Positions 21,332 through 32,807 of a DNA stretch of 64,000 nucleotides are shown piece after piece. The DNA is from Rotaria socialis. Its lineage: Eukaryota; Rotifera; Eurotatoria; Philodinida; Philodinidae. Each line of letters starts with the position of its first letter. Position 1 is the first letter of the stretch. The translations under genes and the position numbers were made by a program. The notes below the pieces were generated by a model. It saw nothing but the letters and a program-made list of their open reading frames with translations, had not been told where the DNA came from and searched no databases. The DNA lies in NCBI GenBank assembly GCA_905331475.1, contig CAJNYU010001437.1, forward strand, positions 62,001-126,000, written 5' to 3'.

Positions 21332-23065
21332 ATGAGTTGTTCTTCGTTCGAATCGTTGTGCTCAACAATTCTCTATGAAATTTTTGATTATCTATCAACT
21401 TATAATATTTTTCATGCTTTTATTAATCTCAATCATCGTTTAAAACGTAGTATTCATTCATATCGATTACATATTGATTTCCGTAAAATGTCTCGATTAA
21501 AATTTGATTTGATTTGTTCTTGTCTTCGACCTGAACAAGTCATTTCGCTTATTTTTTCTGATGAAGACATGGCTGGTCAAGTCGCTGTTTTTCAACGACA
21601 CTTTCCCTATTTCAAATATCAATTTACTCATCTTCGTAGTATCAAATTTTTGAAAACAGAAAATATTCTATGTCATTTACCAGATTCAGTCACATGTCTT
21701 ACGTTTCACGAATGTTTCTATGTTGATTCAAAACTGATAATAAATGTTATAGTCGGACAAGCGAAATCTTTAACTCATTTAGAAATCGATAGTTGGGATA
21801 TTTCGCAGTTAACGAAAACAAAGTTTCCTTCTCTTACTCGCTTGGCAATTGATAATGCATATATCAATGATACTTCTGATCTATTACAGCGAAGCAAAGC
21901 GAAATTCGTCGATGTTCATTTATGGATTCAAAATCTTCATTCACCAATAACTCATTTAAAACTTCTTATTGGAAATCGAACTTTAACAAATTATAATGCA
22001 ATATTTAATTTCGACTACTTATCTCATAGTCTCACAAATTTCACATTGATTTGTTTAGCAAATGAAACAAACTTTTCGTCGGAATTAATTCAACATTATC
22101 TTATTCGATTATCAAATTTAAAATCTTTAACGACCATTATAAGATTAGGGTTTATTGATGGTAAACAATGGGAAGAATTTCTTCGAAAAAGTCAAATTAT
22201 TAAATTTAACTTTCACTTTATATTGTCAGAAAATGTTATTTTTAATCACGATGGTTCAAAGCTACTCGATTCATTTCGATCGCCATTTTGGCTTGAAGAA
22301 AAACGTTGGTATGTTGCATATAGTAAAAGATGCACGAACACTTATACACATATTAGCATCACTTCTGTTTCTAAATTTCTATCCAAGATTACTGATTATA
22401 CTCTCGAAGATTATCCACCTTTATCTACAGTACCACCAGATCTAACACAGCGTATATTCTATTCGAGATGCATTGATATGTTAATACTGCATTTAGATGA
22501 ATCAAAGATTCAAACAAATTATCTTTTTACTCGTGTAAATTTACTTCATCTGAATGGTTCTAAATTACCATCGATACATGATCTTGTATCTATTGTTGAT
22601 CTTAATCAAATAAAAGAACTGGATATTTCACGTGTTAAGAATATATCAATTGGTGGTATTCATTTAATAATTGAGCATATGCCTCGTTTAAATCATTTGA
22701 TATTTAAACATTTTATTCCACTATTTCAACCACCGGCACGTATCTATACGTTATCTATTGAAACGTGGCAACTTAAAGATGATTTTGATTTATTTTACCG
22801 TATGTTTTCGAATGTTAAATCTTTAAAAATAGATATAACATCGCTGGAAATGATGATTGAATTAGTTAATCGATTGAAATATCTTGAGGATATTGGTTTT
22901 TGGTATCCATTTGAAAAATATGCTCATTTTATTTCCATGAAATGGCTACGACGAAATATGCGACGTCTTCAACAAACCAATTTCACATGCCGAACCGATG
23001 AATATTATCCTCTTCTATCAATTGGAAATCAACGAATAAAACATCATCAACATTCAATTTTTTGA
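21332..23065 (+). CDS. F-box/leucine-rich protein of the rotifer-expanded type
   Basis: 577 residues in one exon. The N-terminal F-box-like segment is SLCSTILYEIFDYLSTYNI followed by FHAFINLNHRLKRSI. Irregular leucine-rich repeats follow (LTHLEIDSWDIS, FPSLTRLAIDNAY, ITHLKLLIGN, LNHLIFKHF). The conserved PFWLEEKRW block near the middle corresponds to PFWLIDHQW in the gene at 13672-15423, supporting a shared family. The start ATG is the first in frame after an in-frame stop-rich leader. A 68-bp piece of this gene also occurs at 18204-18271. Probable substrate adaptor of an SCF ubiquitin ligase; target unknown. Confidence 0.8.
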   Translation: MSCSSFESLCSTILYEIFDYLSTYNIFHAFINLNHRLKRSIHSYRLHIDFRKMSRLKFDLICSCLRPEQVISLIFSDEDMAGQVAVFQRHFPYFKYQFTHLRSIKFLKTENILCHLPDSVTCLTFHECFYVDSKLIINVIVGQAKSLTHLEIDSWDISQLTKTKFPSLTRLAIDNAYINDTSDLLQRSKAKFVDVHLWIQNLHSPITHLKLLIGNRTLTNYNAIFNFDYLSHSLTNFTLICLANETNFSSELIQHYLIRLSNLKSLTTIIRLGFIDGKQWEEFLRKSQIIKFNFHFILSENVIFNHDGSKLLDSFRSPFWLEEKRWYVAYSKRCTNTYTHISITSVSKFLSKITDYTLEDYPPLSTVPPDLTQRIFYSRCIDMLILHLDESKIQTNYLFTRVNLLHLNGSKLPSIHDLVSIVDLNQIKELDISRVKNISIGGIHLIIEHMPRLNHLIFKHFIPLFQPPARIYTLSIETWQLKDDFDLFYRMFSNVKSLKIDITSLEMMIELVNRLKYLEDIGFWYPFEKYAHFISMKWLRRNMRRLQQTNFTCRTDEYYPLLSIGNQRIKHHQHSIF

Positions 23066-23181
23066 TTCATTTTTTTCTGTAATTATATGAAAAAATTTTG
23101 TAAATGAAAATGGCTGCTTTTTAAAATCGAAATGAGTCTAGTGAAACTTGCTGTATCGTACTGTTAAGCATGAAAATGTGT

Positions 23182-23197
23182 CTTGAGGGTGTGGATG
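23182..23197 (+). repeat. telomere-like half-site
   Basis: cttgagggtgtggatg, the same left-arm start as the foldbacks at 18034 and 3070. No matching right arm is seen. It lies just outside the edge of the duplicated locus copy B. Confidence 0.5.
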
Positions 23198-23216
23198 CAG
23201 CACCAGACAGAAAATC

Positions 23217-24179
23217 GATCGGTGGAATAAATGTTCACCTCAAGCGGAAAAAGCGTTGTTCAGGTCAAAAATGAATTCTTTTCCAGTTCTGTCTATAACA
23301 GAAGACAAGCGATATAAGCATAAGTCAGCGTGTCTATATTCAATTTTTATTGAACTCTTGTGTCGCCACTATTCAGAAAAGATATTCTTGCATACACAAC
23401 ATGTTCCATGCTATACAAAACTTTACAAACAACAACCTGAGCCATTTTCATTTTCCACATTTCTTCTTTCGCAACGATTCATTGAAAAAAAATCTTCTTA
23501 CCAGCTCTTTGACATTCTTCATGCATCACTGCAAAATCTAGAAAAACTTTTCCTTTGATCGTAACGGATTTTGGGCGTCTCCTCTTAATGTAAATTTTCC
23601 CTACAGCCTTAGTATCGTGCAAAATCATTTTTCTCTTATCGCTTATATATGTATAATCAGCTTAGATCACATATGAACATGAGTTTGTTCTTCTATAGAA
23701 AATTTGCTATTTCATTGATCGAAAGCATTTTTCACTTGTATATTCATTTTTCTGCTAGCGATTATGCATGCATAATCATCCAATATCAAATACGAAAGCA
23801 TTTCTTTTTCATAGGAAAAATGATATTTCAGTTATCTAAACCATTTTTCTCATTGAAATTGGCATTTTACCGCTGAATATTAGTTTTTACAGCGGTGTGA
23901 GGTAATCGCAGGAATGATATATTTTGGCTACTGTTTATTTGTTTGACGTGTTTATTCTAAGTTAAGTTTTTAGGAATTTTTGATCTGAACGTCGTTTATC
24001 CGCTTTAAATGAGCATTTATATCATCGACCAGATATTTGTTTAATCCTCGGGCACTGCAGTCTTTATTAATCAAAACAGTAAAATAATCTCGAAAAAAAA
24101 CCATTGAAGCTTTCTCTTTTTGTTTTGCCACTGAAACTGCATTAATCCTACATTCTACGACAATATTTGCTAAAATCAA
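23217..24179 (-). pseudogene. unidentified minus-strand locus, copy B of a duplicated pair
   Basis: Collinear with copy A (18.3-19.1 kb). Matching blocks include the stretch around tcaaaaatgaattcttttcc (23265 here, 18366 in copy A) and the block encoding KYLVDDINAHLKRINDVQ. On the minus strand the downstream coding block is interrupted by several stops in copy B, so this copy looks dead. Gene identity unknown; see copy A. Confidence 0.5.
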
Positions 24180-24536
24180 TCAATAAATAAAGCTATATCT
24201 CTGTTCTGCTACGGCTGTGATACTGTGCAAGATATTACTCAAATTCTATCGTTGAATAGTATTCGGCATAACGCAAATGTTTGAAAATAAAATATCCAAT
24301 GGCATTCATGATAAAAAAACAAAATATTCAGTTTTGAATTGAATGCTATCTGTTGACTGTAAAGATTAGTTTATGTATGTTAAAAATTTTGCATCAGATT
24401 ATATTTTCAGTTGGAAATATAATCTGGTTAAAGAAACTGGATTAACGCCAAGAACAAAACAAATATTTTTTTATCCGACGTTTTAAAATAGAGACTGGAT
24501 TGAAATCTGTCGTCTTTATTTCAATCAACGAAAAGA
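24180..24536. other. spacer / probable upstream region of the mucin-like gene
   Basis: No gene. No unambiguous promoter element seen. Confidence 0.5.
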
Positions 24537-27500
24537 ATGAAAGCGTTGCAAGAATTTTTCTTTATTCTCTTTCTTGTGTCTAGCTCGAATTGTCTTCCGT
24601 TGAGCGACTTCTTTCCATTTGGATCTCAAGTAAATGATTCAATAATGGATCAAAATAAAACTAGTGAAGGTCCTTTTCTTCTTCCCTATGGATTCACCTA
24701 TTTTGACAATAGTTACAAGGAAATTTGGATTATTCGAAATGGTTTATTTTCTTCTATTCAGCTAAATGCCTATGTTCCACCTCAATCATGGTCTTCATTA
24801 AACAATAGTTTGGTTGTGGCTGGATTTTGGCATGAAAATATTTGGTATCCAGCCAACGATACTGGAAACATTATTTATTATCAAATTTACCATAACGAAG
24901 TGGTGTCAAATGGTGCTCGCCTTGTTTTCAATAAGGCAAGTGATTATGTCCGACAGTTTTTTCCTCAACAACGTCCATTCAAACCGAAAATGGTCATCAC
25001 AGGCACTTGGTACTATTTTGGTGTTATGAATAATGGTAGCGATGCACAGAATAATACCTTTCAAATTGTATTATGTACAGATGAAGATCGCAGTTTTATC
25101 TTTTTTCTTTATCATGATCTCCAATGGGCTAATCCTTACAATCATTCTTATTATTATGCTCAAGCAGGTTTTCACAATGGCAATAGAAATGTGTCTGAAC
25201 AACTTCCAAACTCAGGCACAGAAGATGTCGTCGAGTTAAGCAATGAAAGCAATGTCAATACACCAGGATTATTTGCTTTTCGTGTTGACGCAGAAACGAT
25301 TCATGCAGGCGGATGCCACGCGAATACGTCCTTGGTTTCCTTTCGTCCTCGCACTAGTTCACAACTAGGTTCTACAGCTATCACTATTTATGGTCCATGT
25401 TTTACCAATCAAACAAAAGTTAAATGTCAATTTGGTTCTTCATCGTCAATTGTCGATGGATTTATTGCGGATGAATTTCGAGCTGTTTGTCTTACGCCAT
25501 TTGCATCTGAACATGGACCCGTGCCAGTAAATGTATCGATTGACAATGGGCGAACCTTTATTTCAGCTGGTACTTTGACACTGACTCCGTTAAAATTTGG
25601 TTCCGATGAAGTAATTATTGAAACTGAAAGTAACGATAACTTACTTCATGTTGGACAATATATTAAATTAAGATGGATTTTCTCCGAAGTAATTAAAAAT
25701 TCATTTCCTAATGATGCAAAAATAAGTATAGAACTATGGAAAGTAAGTCGCAATTTTCAGTCGCCATTACAAATAGATAATGCACCTATTGTACTTGCAC
25801 AAAATATGAATCTTACTAATTCAATTCGTGTCCAATTACCTGCCAGTATTTCTAATATTACATCATGCTTCATAAGAGTAGTTGTAAAATTCAACACTCA
25901 AACATACACTGGATTGAATACAGGTTTACTCGTCGTTAAAAATCATCCAGCATTGGCTCGTGATTTATGTCGAAGTTGGGCTTTACAACAACCAGAACCA
26001 TCAACATGGAATGAAAACGATCTTCTACCATGTCCTATGACACGTCGGCAGGTGATAGCCGCTGGTCGTTGCTGTTATGTACCAGATCGACAGTGTTCGC
26101 GTTTGAACTTGAATGCGAACAATTGCAGGCTTCATCAAGCTCGTTCTGGACGTAATGAATCTTCCGCTGTCGAATGCTATGTGTCTATAACTTCTAATCG
26201 GCATGGTGCTGAAGCAGAATGTTGTTATGATGCTGCCGGTACAATTATTACACGAGGTACCGGTGCAGGAACAGATAACCGATACGGACAAACCAAATCT
26301 CCTGTTCAACATTTTTTCTATGATACTTTACCATATTTGCAATGTTGTATGATGAATACAAGTATCGAAGAGTGTAATCTATATATGTACTATCGACCAC
26401 CACGACGAGGTAGTAATACAATGGGTGAAAATGGTCGAATGTGGGGCGATCCACATTTCGGAACGCTTGATGGAAATTCATATACTTTCAATGGCTATGG
26501 AGAATATATTTATCTAGCTATTAGTAATGCTACTGCGCCATCAGCTGCTTTCAATTCAAATAGTTCATCGTTTATATTCATGTCACAAGTTCGAACTGGT
26601 CCTATAGCATCAAGCGAAGCGACAGTGACAAAAGCTTTTGCTGCTCGAACTAATAGTATCGATGATCAATCGATTAGTGTAACTATTTCTCGTCGTGAAC
26701 AACTTGTTATACGTCGTGGTGATGAAATTCTCGAATTCGAAGATAACACTGATAGCTTTTTCTTTCCGGGAATGACTATCGCTCGACTTGATAGTAATAT
26801 GAATGGCACAAGTAACTTCAGAATTTCATGGAGTATCGGTGTGACTATTGAAATAAGTGTAATTCAAATATCATCACCATCGAAACAATTAGTACTTAAT
26901 GTAGCCGCGTCAGTTGCCGGAATTTTTCGAGGAAAAACATATGGTCTATTAGGTACTTATGATGGCATAGCAAGTAATGACTTACGCAGTAAAAATGGAA
27001 GTATCATAAGTAGTAATGCTACAATTGAACAAATACACAAAGATTTTGGTATTACTTGGGCTATTGACCCAACTTCCTCATTGTTCTACTATGAATCCAA
27101 TCAATCTGCTCAATTCTTCGAACAAATGAATCGTGCATATCTTCCATCATTTACTGATCCATTATTAACGAATAACTCAACATCTCGTGAAGTTTGCGGC
27201 ATAGATGCTGCCTCTTTACCTTCATCATGGGATATGGCAGAACGAACATGTTACTATGATTTATCGAAGACGAATGATGCTAATTTTGCTGAAGCATCTT
27301 TGATTGCTGGTACGAACGTTCTCTGGGATCGAACTTTTCAAACAAACCCACCTTCATTCAATTCAGCGCTTCCTATACGTATGAATTTGAGACAGGATGA
27401 TCAAGTAAATTTAAATCTATCTGCATCGAGCGAATATCCATCGCACATTGTCGAATTAATTGCAATAGGTGCACCTGTAAACTCAACATTAAACCAAACT

Positions 27501-27713
27501 ACAGGTATCTTTACATGGAAAGCTATTAAAGGGGAACATTATTTGAGTATTCAGGCTCGTGATAAAAATTCTACTTTAATATCGAAACATGATATCGATT
27601 TCAATGTAAAAGCAAAAGACGACATCAATATAAATTCTACTACTAATCGTATTACAGCAATGACTACGACTATAGTCGTAATGCAAGTAATAATCTCGTT
27701 CAAGAAGTTATGA
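24537..27713 (+). CDS. secreted NIDO-AMOP-VWD (mucin-4-like) protein
   Basis: 1058 residues, single exon. Signal peptide at 1-19 (FFFILFLVSSSNC). Then a NIDO/nidogen-like domain (about 25-250, with FPFG, LPYGFTYFDN and PGLFAFRVD), an IPT/Ig-like segment from about 260, and an AMOP domain (about 472-625, Cys-rich, with RDLCRSWALQQPEP and GRCCYVPDRQC). A von Willebrand type D domain starts at WGDPHFGTLDG (about 634), and a cadherin-like Ig fold (about 947-1030) closes the protein. NIDO-AMOP-VWD is the core order of mucin-4 and SUSD2-type surface adhesion proteins, usually anchored by a C-terminal helix. Here the frame ends shortly after a Thr-rich stretch with only a weak hydrophobic tail. The anchor may be lost, or on an unseen exon. 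Confidence 0.85.
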   Translation: MKALQEFFFILFLVSSSNCLPLSDFFPFGSQVNDSIMDQNKTSEGPFLLPYGFTYFDNSYKEIWIIRNGLFSSIQLNAYVPPQSWSSLNNSLVVAGFWHENIWYPANDTGNIIYYQIYHNEVVSNGARLVFNKASDYVRQFFPQQRPFKPKMVITGTWYYFGVMNNGSDAQNNTFQIVLCTDEDRSFIFFLYHDLQWANPYNHSYYYAQAGFHNGNRNVSEQLPNSGTEDVVELSNESNVNTPGLFAFRVDAETIHAGGCHANTSLVSFRPRTSSQLGSTAITIYGPCFTNQTKVKCQFGSSSSIVDGFIADEFRAVCLTPFASEHGPVPVNVSIDNGRTFISAGTLTLTPLKFGSDEVIIETESNDNLLHVGQYIKLRWIFSEVIKNSFPNDAKISIELWKVSRNFQSPLQIDNAPIVLAQNMNLTNSIRVQLPASISNITSCFIRVVVKFNTQTYTGLNTGLLVVKNHPALARDLCRSWALQQPEPSTWNENDLLPCPMTRRQVIAAGRCCYVPDRQCSRLNLNANNCRLHQARSGRNESSAVECYVSITSNRHGAEAECCYDAAGTIITRGTGAGTDNRYGQTKSPVQHFFYDTLPYLQCCMMNTSIEECNLYMYYRPPRRGSNTMGENGRMWGDPHFGTLDGNSYTFNGYGEYIYLAISNATAPSAAFNSNSSSFIFMSQVRTGPIASSEATVTKAFAARTNSIDDQSISVTISRREQLVIRRGDEILEFEDNTDSFFFPGMTIARLDSNMNGTSNFRISWSIGVTIEISVIQISSPSKQLVLNVAASVAGIFRGKTYGLLGTYDGIASNDLRSKNGSIISSNATIEQIHKDFGITWAIDPTSSLFYYESNQSAQFFEQMNRAYLPSFTDPLLTNNSTSREVCGIDAASLPSSWDMAERTCYYDLSKTNDANFAEASLIAGTNVLWDRTFQTNPPSFNSALPIRMNLRQDDQVNLNLSASSEYPSHIVELIAIGAPVNSTLNQTTGIFTWKAIKGEHYLSIQARDKNSTLISKHDIDFNVKAKDDININSTTNRITAMTTTIVVMQVIISFKKL

Positions 27714-28640
27714 TTATCATTTCAATGCTTGGACTAGAAATTACTCTTCATTAATAAAAACGAACAACTTTATATTTTTCATATTCCAGAATATTGAATG
27801 AATATGTGAGTTCATTAAAAATTAAGACAGCGATTATTTTAGCAATGTTCTGTCGTTTTCTATTTCTTCTTGATAAATAACAAATTGCTTGATTTTATCT
27901 TAAAACAATGTTTCTGAGGAGAAACCAGAAATAATCGATGGATGTGTGTTGTTGTACAGATAGCAATGAGTCAGCATCGTATATATTCTATATGAATAGA
28001 ACAGTAGAGATGATAGAATGGTAAGTATTTGATTTATGTGAAGCAGAAACGTGGAAGTTTAGCATAAAGTAGATTTGAATGTCAAGTGTATATTCTGATG
28101 GAATTAGTTTTATTCTTCTGAAAGAATATATGACTAAAGAAACTTATTAGACTTATTTATCGGCGCGATTACATTCGAGCCTTAATGAGAAGACACTGTT
28201 TAATTATTTGTTGCTGGTAAAAAAACTGAGAGTAGCACGGCAATATGGTATGTCACTGGTCTATTACGATATAAATTTCAACTTTTTATCTAATGTCAAG
28301 AAATCTTTGCATCGTAACATTTTCTATCGATATTTCTATATCTTTCATCTGTTATTCCTTATTAAAAGTAATCAAAATTAAAGATTTTCTGCTATTTTTT
28401 ACTAACCTACGGAGACAATCGTCTGAACTGTCATTGAATCAACATTTTATTAAACAATTAATACACTTTTTGCCATTCAAAATCCTGCTGACCTTTATTT
28501 TATCGATATTCTGGCCTACACACGGAGCACACACATCATTTTACAACTTCTTTCCTATTGTCAAGCAGCGAGAATCAATATTGGATTCATTGTTTTTCTA
28601 TTCGACTCTGGTACATTTGTTTCTTATTTTGTTATTAGCA
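27714..28640. other. non-coding spacer
   Basis: AT-rich. The open frame from 28293 runs into the arrestin-like segment, but its first ~115 codons are hydrophobic with no homology and are treated as intron or leader. Confidence 0.5.
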
Positions 28641-29492
28641 GATGTTGTTAACTGTGGATTGGAATTGAATATTGTATGTCGGTTCACTGAGAAAAATCGT
28701 ACTTTGTTTTTGACTGGTAAGTCCATTACAGGCAATATTGAAGTTGCAAATTTTGATAGCAAGGAATTGAAATTGAAGAGAGTCGATGCAGAACTGATCG
28801 GTAAGTTTATCTACACTGAAGAGGAGGAAGACAAAGATGGATTGATAACTACTTATCGTGATATATTCTTTAACGAATGACTCAACCTACATTCTTCTAA
28901 TAACCAGGACAGTTTTATACTGCCGCATGGCAATCATACGTGGCAGTTTCATTTCTTTCTAAACGAGTCCTTACCGTTATCGCCCTCGTTTGATCAGGAC
29001 AGTTCCGATGATCCCTTCATTCATTATTTTCTTCACATCGAATTTGTCAGGCCCGAATCTTATAGATGAAATGTGCGGAAAGATGTACCTATTATTGTTC
29101 AATATACCTCGCCGAGGTCCGTCACTGTTGAAGAGAGTCTTTCATTTGACGTCAACGTAACCAATCCTAAGCGAGTACTAATTCGACGTATATCGGTGAC
29201 TCTCCTTCAACGTCAGGAACTAGGTTCTACCCCGGAAGAACGGTCCACTATTATAAGTGAATATTTTGAACACACTAACCAAATTCGAAACACACACTTC
29301 AATGAAAACTTTCAGCTGCATGCCCCGTACACGCTTCCGCCTACGTTTAAATTTTATCCGCCTGCCATTTATGGTAAATGGCCACTCTCTATATGCTACG
29401 AACTTCACTTTGAAGTTCATCTTCGTGGTTTTTTTACGAGCATTCGTATGAAATTTCCATTAATTATTACCGACCGTCCGGAAGATGACTAA
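28641..29492 (+). pseudogene. arrestin-domain (ARRDC-like) gene with two in-frame TGA codons
   Basis: The frame shows arrestin N-domain text (ELNIVCRFTEKNRTLFL, GKSITGNIEV, RVDAELIGKF, TTYRDIFF) and then SFILPHGNHTWQFHF. The C-domain block follows (VPIIVQYTSPRSVTVEESLS, FKFYPPAIYGKWPL). All pieces are in one frame, interrupted only by a TGA after FFNE (28878) and a TGA after PESYR (about 29070). The second sits where tryptophan is common in this family, so one G-to-A change would explain it. The preceding acceptor (ttagcag) suggests an upstream exon not identified. Arrestin-domain proteins link membrane cargo to ubiquitin ligases. Read as a recent pseudogene; readthrough or base-calling error is possible. 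Confidence 0.7.
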
Positions 29493-30038
29493 GAAATTTA
29501 GTTGGCAACATAAACTACAACCATTCACGTTTTTCTCTAGATTAGATAAGCACTGCTTAAAATTCAAATGACCTCATGTTTCTTCATATTCATTCAAAAA
29601 GTAGAATACAAGAGCACAAAGCGTAGGAAAGCTTTACATTGTGACTAACTAAAAAACACATGTGAAGAGAATTAAGAAAAGACCTATCGAAATAGCTCAG
29701 TAGAATTCGTTTATTTCTTGGAGTAGAATCATTGTAAGAACACTTAATATATGTTTGTTTTCCTGTTTAAAAAAGTTGTTGAAGGCGTTATTCCCTACTA
29801 CAAATATATCTTCGGTTTATTAGTTCTGTTTTTTTTCAACGCATCGAATATTGCTTAAAAGTATGCATCCAACATCATTACTTCATTTGTACAATGGAAG
29901 TTCATATACCTAATACGTACATGTTTACACGTAAAGGCAACATTTCAAAGCTGATACTTTCATGAATTTGTATTTTATTTTAAAATAACATAAAATTGCA
30001 ACGAAACAATTCAAATGAATTAAGCGACGATAGTCACT
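29493..30038. other. non-coding spacer
   Basis: Nothing recognised. Confidence 0.6.
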
Positions 30039-31320
30039 CTAGTTTTTTTTACGATACGCATTGATTTTGAATAATAATTTAACAAAACATGGAGCGAGAA
30101 ATCCAAAAATTACAGTAAGTCCACCCCACAGAGCTAAAATTCTTGAAATAATGATGAGAAAATTGCTCCTTTTTCCAAATGTATACAGGCAAACGCTTGG
30201 AGCACATTGGTTGTAGAATTCCAAATAGGATATTTCATATTGAAATGACTCAATAAAGAGCTCATTGACAAGCTCTTGAATCATAATATTCGTGGCAAAT
30301 CGACTTGGTAACACAGGATCCAAAACTGTTACGTTGATGACATCTGAGATATATACCGAGGCTGTGCTAACGTAGACTTGTAATAAATTGATGCATGCTT
30401 GATTGTACAAACATTCAAGTGTTGAATTTAGCCATGTTTCGACTATCGAACAGCCTACACGAATTCCAGGCATTATCCAATATGCATTATTCATAGTTGA
30501 GGAATAAATACCTCCGGGTTGAACACAATGTCTGTGTTTTTCGCACGAACATGAATCATTCAATGCGCCGGCGTGTGCTCGAACAATAGTCTGATTGCTA
30601 GTGTTATGTAATGGCCAATACCAATTCAATAAATAGCTTGAAACAAAAGTATTTCCATTTGTAATACCTTGTACACGTTCTACGATCTGACATAATCGAC
30701 TAGGATTGAGCATAATAAATTGATCGATAGCCGCATCCGTTACGACCTAAATCAGATTTATTGGCATCAATTGAGCAGTTATCAGTTTTTCAGGAAGAAA
30801 TTTTCGAATAGCATTCTCAATAGTTATCGCCGAATGTCGGCACAATGTCGATAATGAGTTGAAATAAGCTGATCCGAGTACACGAATATCGGCTCTTTCT
30901 TCAACAAACCAAAATATATTGCTGAACAAAAAATCAAGCCACGCATCGCTCACGAAGTAACTTGAGCAAACTGTATGAAACACGGTACTAATGCGCATAA
31001 AGTGACTATAACTGATTGATATACCTGAGCAGGGACATTGCAAAGTAGAGGTATAGGATTGCATTAATTGATTGTATGTTTCTAGAGTAGGCTTTTCGAT
31101 TGTTTGATACACCAATTCTTTCGATGAAATCGTAGAAATTATTATGATAAATATACCAATCGACAAAAGAAATAAATAGACTCGTGTTGAATAACGTTCG
31201 TGACGAATAATCTGAGTTTCATTTGATCCACTTTTAAATAAATTATATGTTTTTATTTCGCAGCGTACAGAATGCCAAACATTGTCGAGAACTACGCAAT
31301 GTCCGTCATGTTCTACAATG
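30039..31320 (-). pseudogene. two-pass membrane protein, tandem family copy 1, with in-frame TAG
   Basis: Same architecture as the copies at 31513 and 33357. A basic cytosolic start (VWHSVRCEIKTYNLF) leads to helix 1 (VYLFLLSIGIFIIIIS). An extracellular part carries conserved Cys words (STLQCPCSGISISYSHF, HTVCSSYFVSDAWLDFLF, SCSCEKHRHC, ECLYNQACINLL). The C-terminal YNQCAPSVCLYTF precedes helix 2 (IISRILALWGGLTVIFGF). The frame from about 31320 to 30039 is open except for one TAG at about 30744-30746 (after LMPINLI), where the following residues VVTDAAIDQFI continue the family alignment. No ATG is found at the 5' end. A single nonsense change, possibly recent. The helix-Cys-rich ectodomain-helix layout recalls degenerin/ENaC channels, but no diagnostic selectivity motif is seen. 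Confidence 0.65.
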
Positions 31321-31512
31321 AATTTGAAAAAAAAAACTAAATCCGTGCATAGTTTTATGAAATTTTGATTAATTCATAAAATATTCATTGGTGTAAAATC
31401 TGATTCAAGTGATAAACAGCAAAAATCAATTCGCTATACTTATGTTTCTTGTGAAAAATCCGTAAACATATTACAATTGAAAAATCCTTATTTTTTTTCA
31501 AAATCATTTTCT

Positions 31513-32807
31513 TTACTTACGATTAGGCGCTTCTTGGTTGTTCGGAAGTGATGTATTAGCTGTTGGCCGTTTGCTACTACATCGAAATAAAAATCGAACA
31601 ACAATCAAACAAACAAATCCAAGAACAATATCAAGACCACCAAAAGTACCGATCATTGTAGTAATAAGATACAGTGTATTGTGTCTGTCATCATAGGTAA
31701 ATGTGCAATAGGCCGGATGGCAAATTTCATAGAAAGCAGTGTAATTAATCCATGCCTGCCATTCTTCAATCATCATGTTATCGAGTAAAGTTTTTATTGA
31801 ACTATTCGAAAAAAATCGACTAGGCCATGTATCATCAAGAACAGTAATGTTTGTGACGTTCAACATCAATTTCGTCAACACTTCATCGAGACAATTGGAA
31901 TCATACCAGCATATGAGAGATGATTCCAATACTGAATCGAATATGAAACAGTTGAAAGATAAACCTGGTATTGTGCTTGATATTGAATTATGAGAATATG
32001 TTTCGATGTTGCATAGAGAATTTTGCGCGCAAAAACATGGACGACCATCATTGTCAGAGCCCGTATGCGTCATAGAAACTATTTCTGTTGCATTGAATTC
32101 ACTCAAAAATACTTCCATGAGTACAGTATTTGTTTGTCGACCACTAATATATTGATTAGCTTGAATTACGCTGCTGATCAACGCAAAAATATCGTTGAAT
32201 TCGGTTATAGTCGACGATATCAGTGTCTGAAGCAAATAATTTGCTTGAATAGATATCAGCTGCTGATGAAAAAGTTGAGAACTAACAAATATTGTCGAAG
32301 AAAATTGACGTATTTTATCATCAAGTTTTAACTTCGTTAATTCGCACAACACGGCCATTGTTTGAAAATAGGATGAAATATATATAGAAGAATTCAATGA
32401 TGTATTATTATTTTCTACTGGACTTATACTTTCATACCACCATGGTTGAACGAAATTGCTTGTGCACACTTGATGTTGTATTGGTGTGACTTGAATGAAT
32501 GTGTCATACGGAATCGAAATATTGCTGCAAGGACATTGTAGTGTATTTGGATATTGGTTATATAAATTTTCATACTGTTTTATTGACGGTGAATAGACTG
32601 TTACGTTTGTCCAATTTGATGATTTTACCTTGAAAATAATAATAATCATCATAATAGTCGTTAAAAGTATAATGTAGAGCCATGTAGAGATACGTCCACG
32701 AAGAATATCGAATGCATCATCTGAATAATTGTCAAAAAAATTCAACTCGATTATATATGTTCGCAGTTGATGACACCAATTCCAAAGAAGATTGCGAACA
32801 GTAATAT
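31513..32807 (-). CDS. two-pass membrane protein, tandem family copy 2
   Basis: About 430 codons. The 5' end at 32807 is an acceptor (cttgctag), so a first exon with the ATG lies further right and was not found. Helix 1 is WLYIILLTTIMMIIIIF. The ectodomain has NTLQCPCSNISIPYDTF, HQVCTSNFVQPWW, CFCAQNSLCNIE and CWYDSNCLDEVL. CHPAYCTFTYDDRHN leads into helix 2 (LYLITTMIGTFGGLDIVLGF). Many N-glycosylation sequons fit an extracellular location. The final codons overlap a strong donor (aatc|gtaagt), as in copy 3, so a short last exon may exist. Function unknown; belongs to a tandem array of three. Confidence 0.7.

Noticed and set aside
28641-29492. Genome-wide reassignment of TGA to tryptophan
   Set aside because: Intact genes use TGG for Trp and TGA as stop (PPP1R42 and the F-box gene at 21332 both end in TGA).
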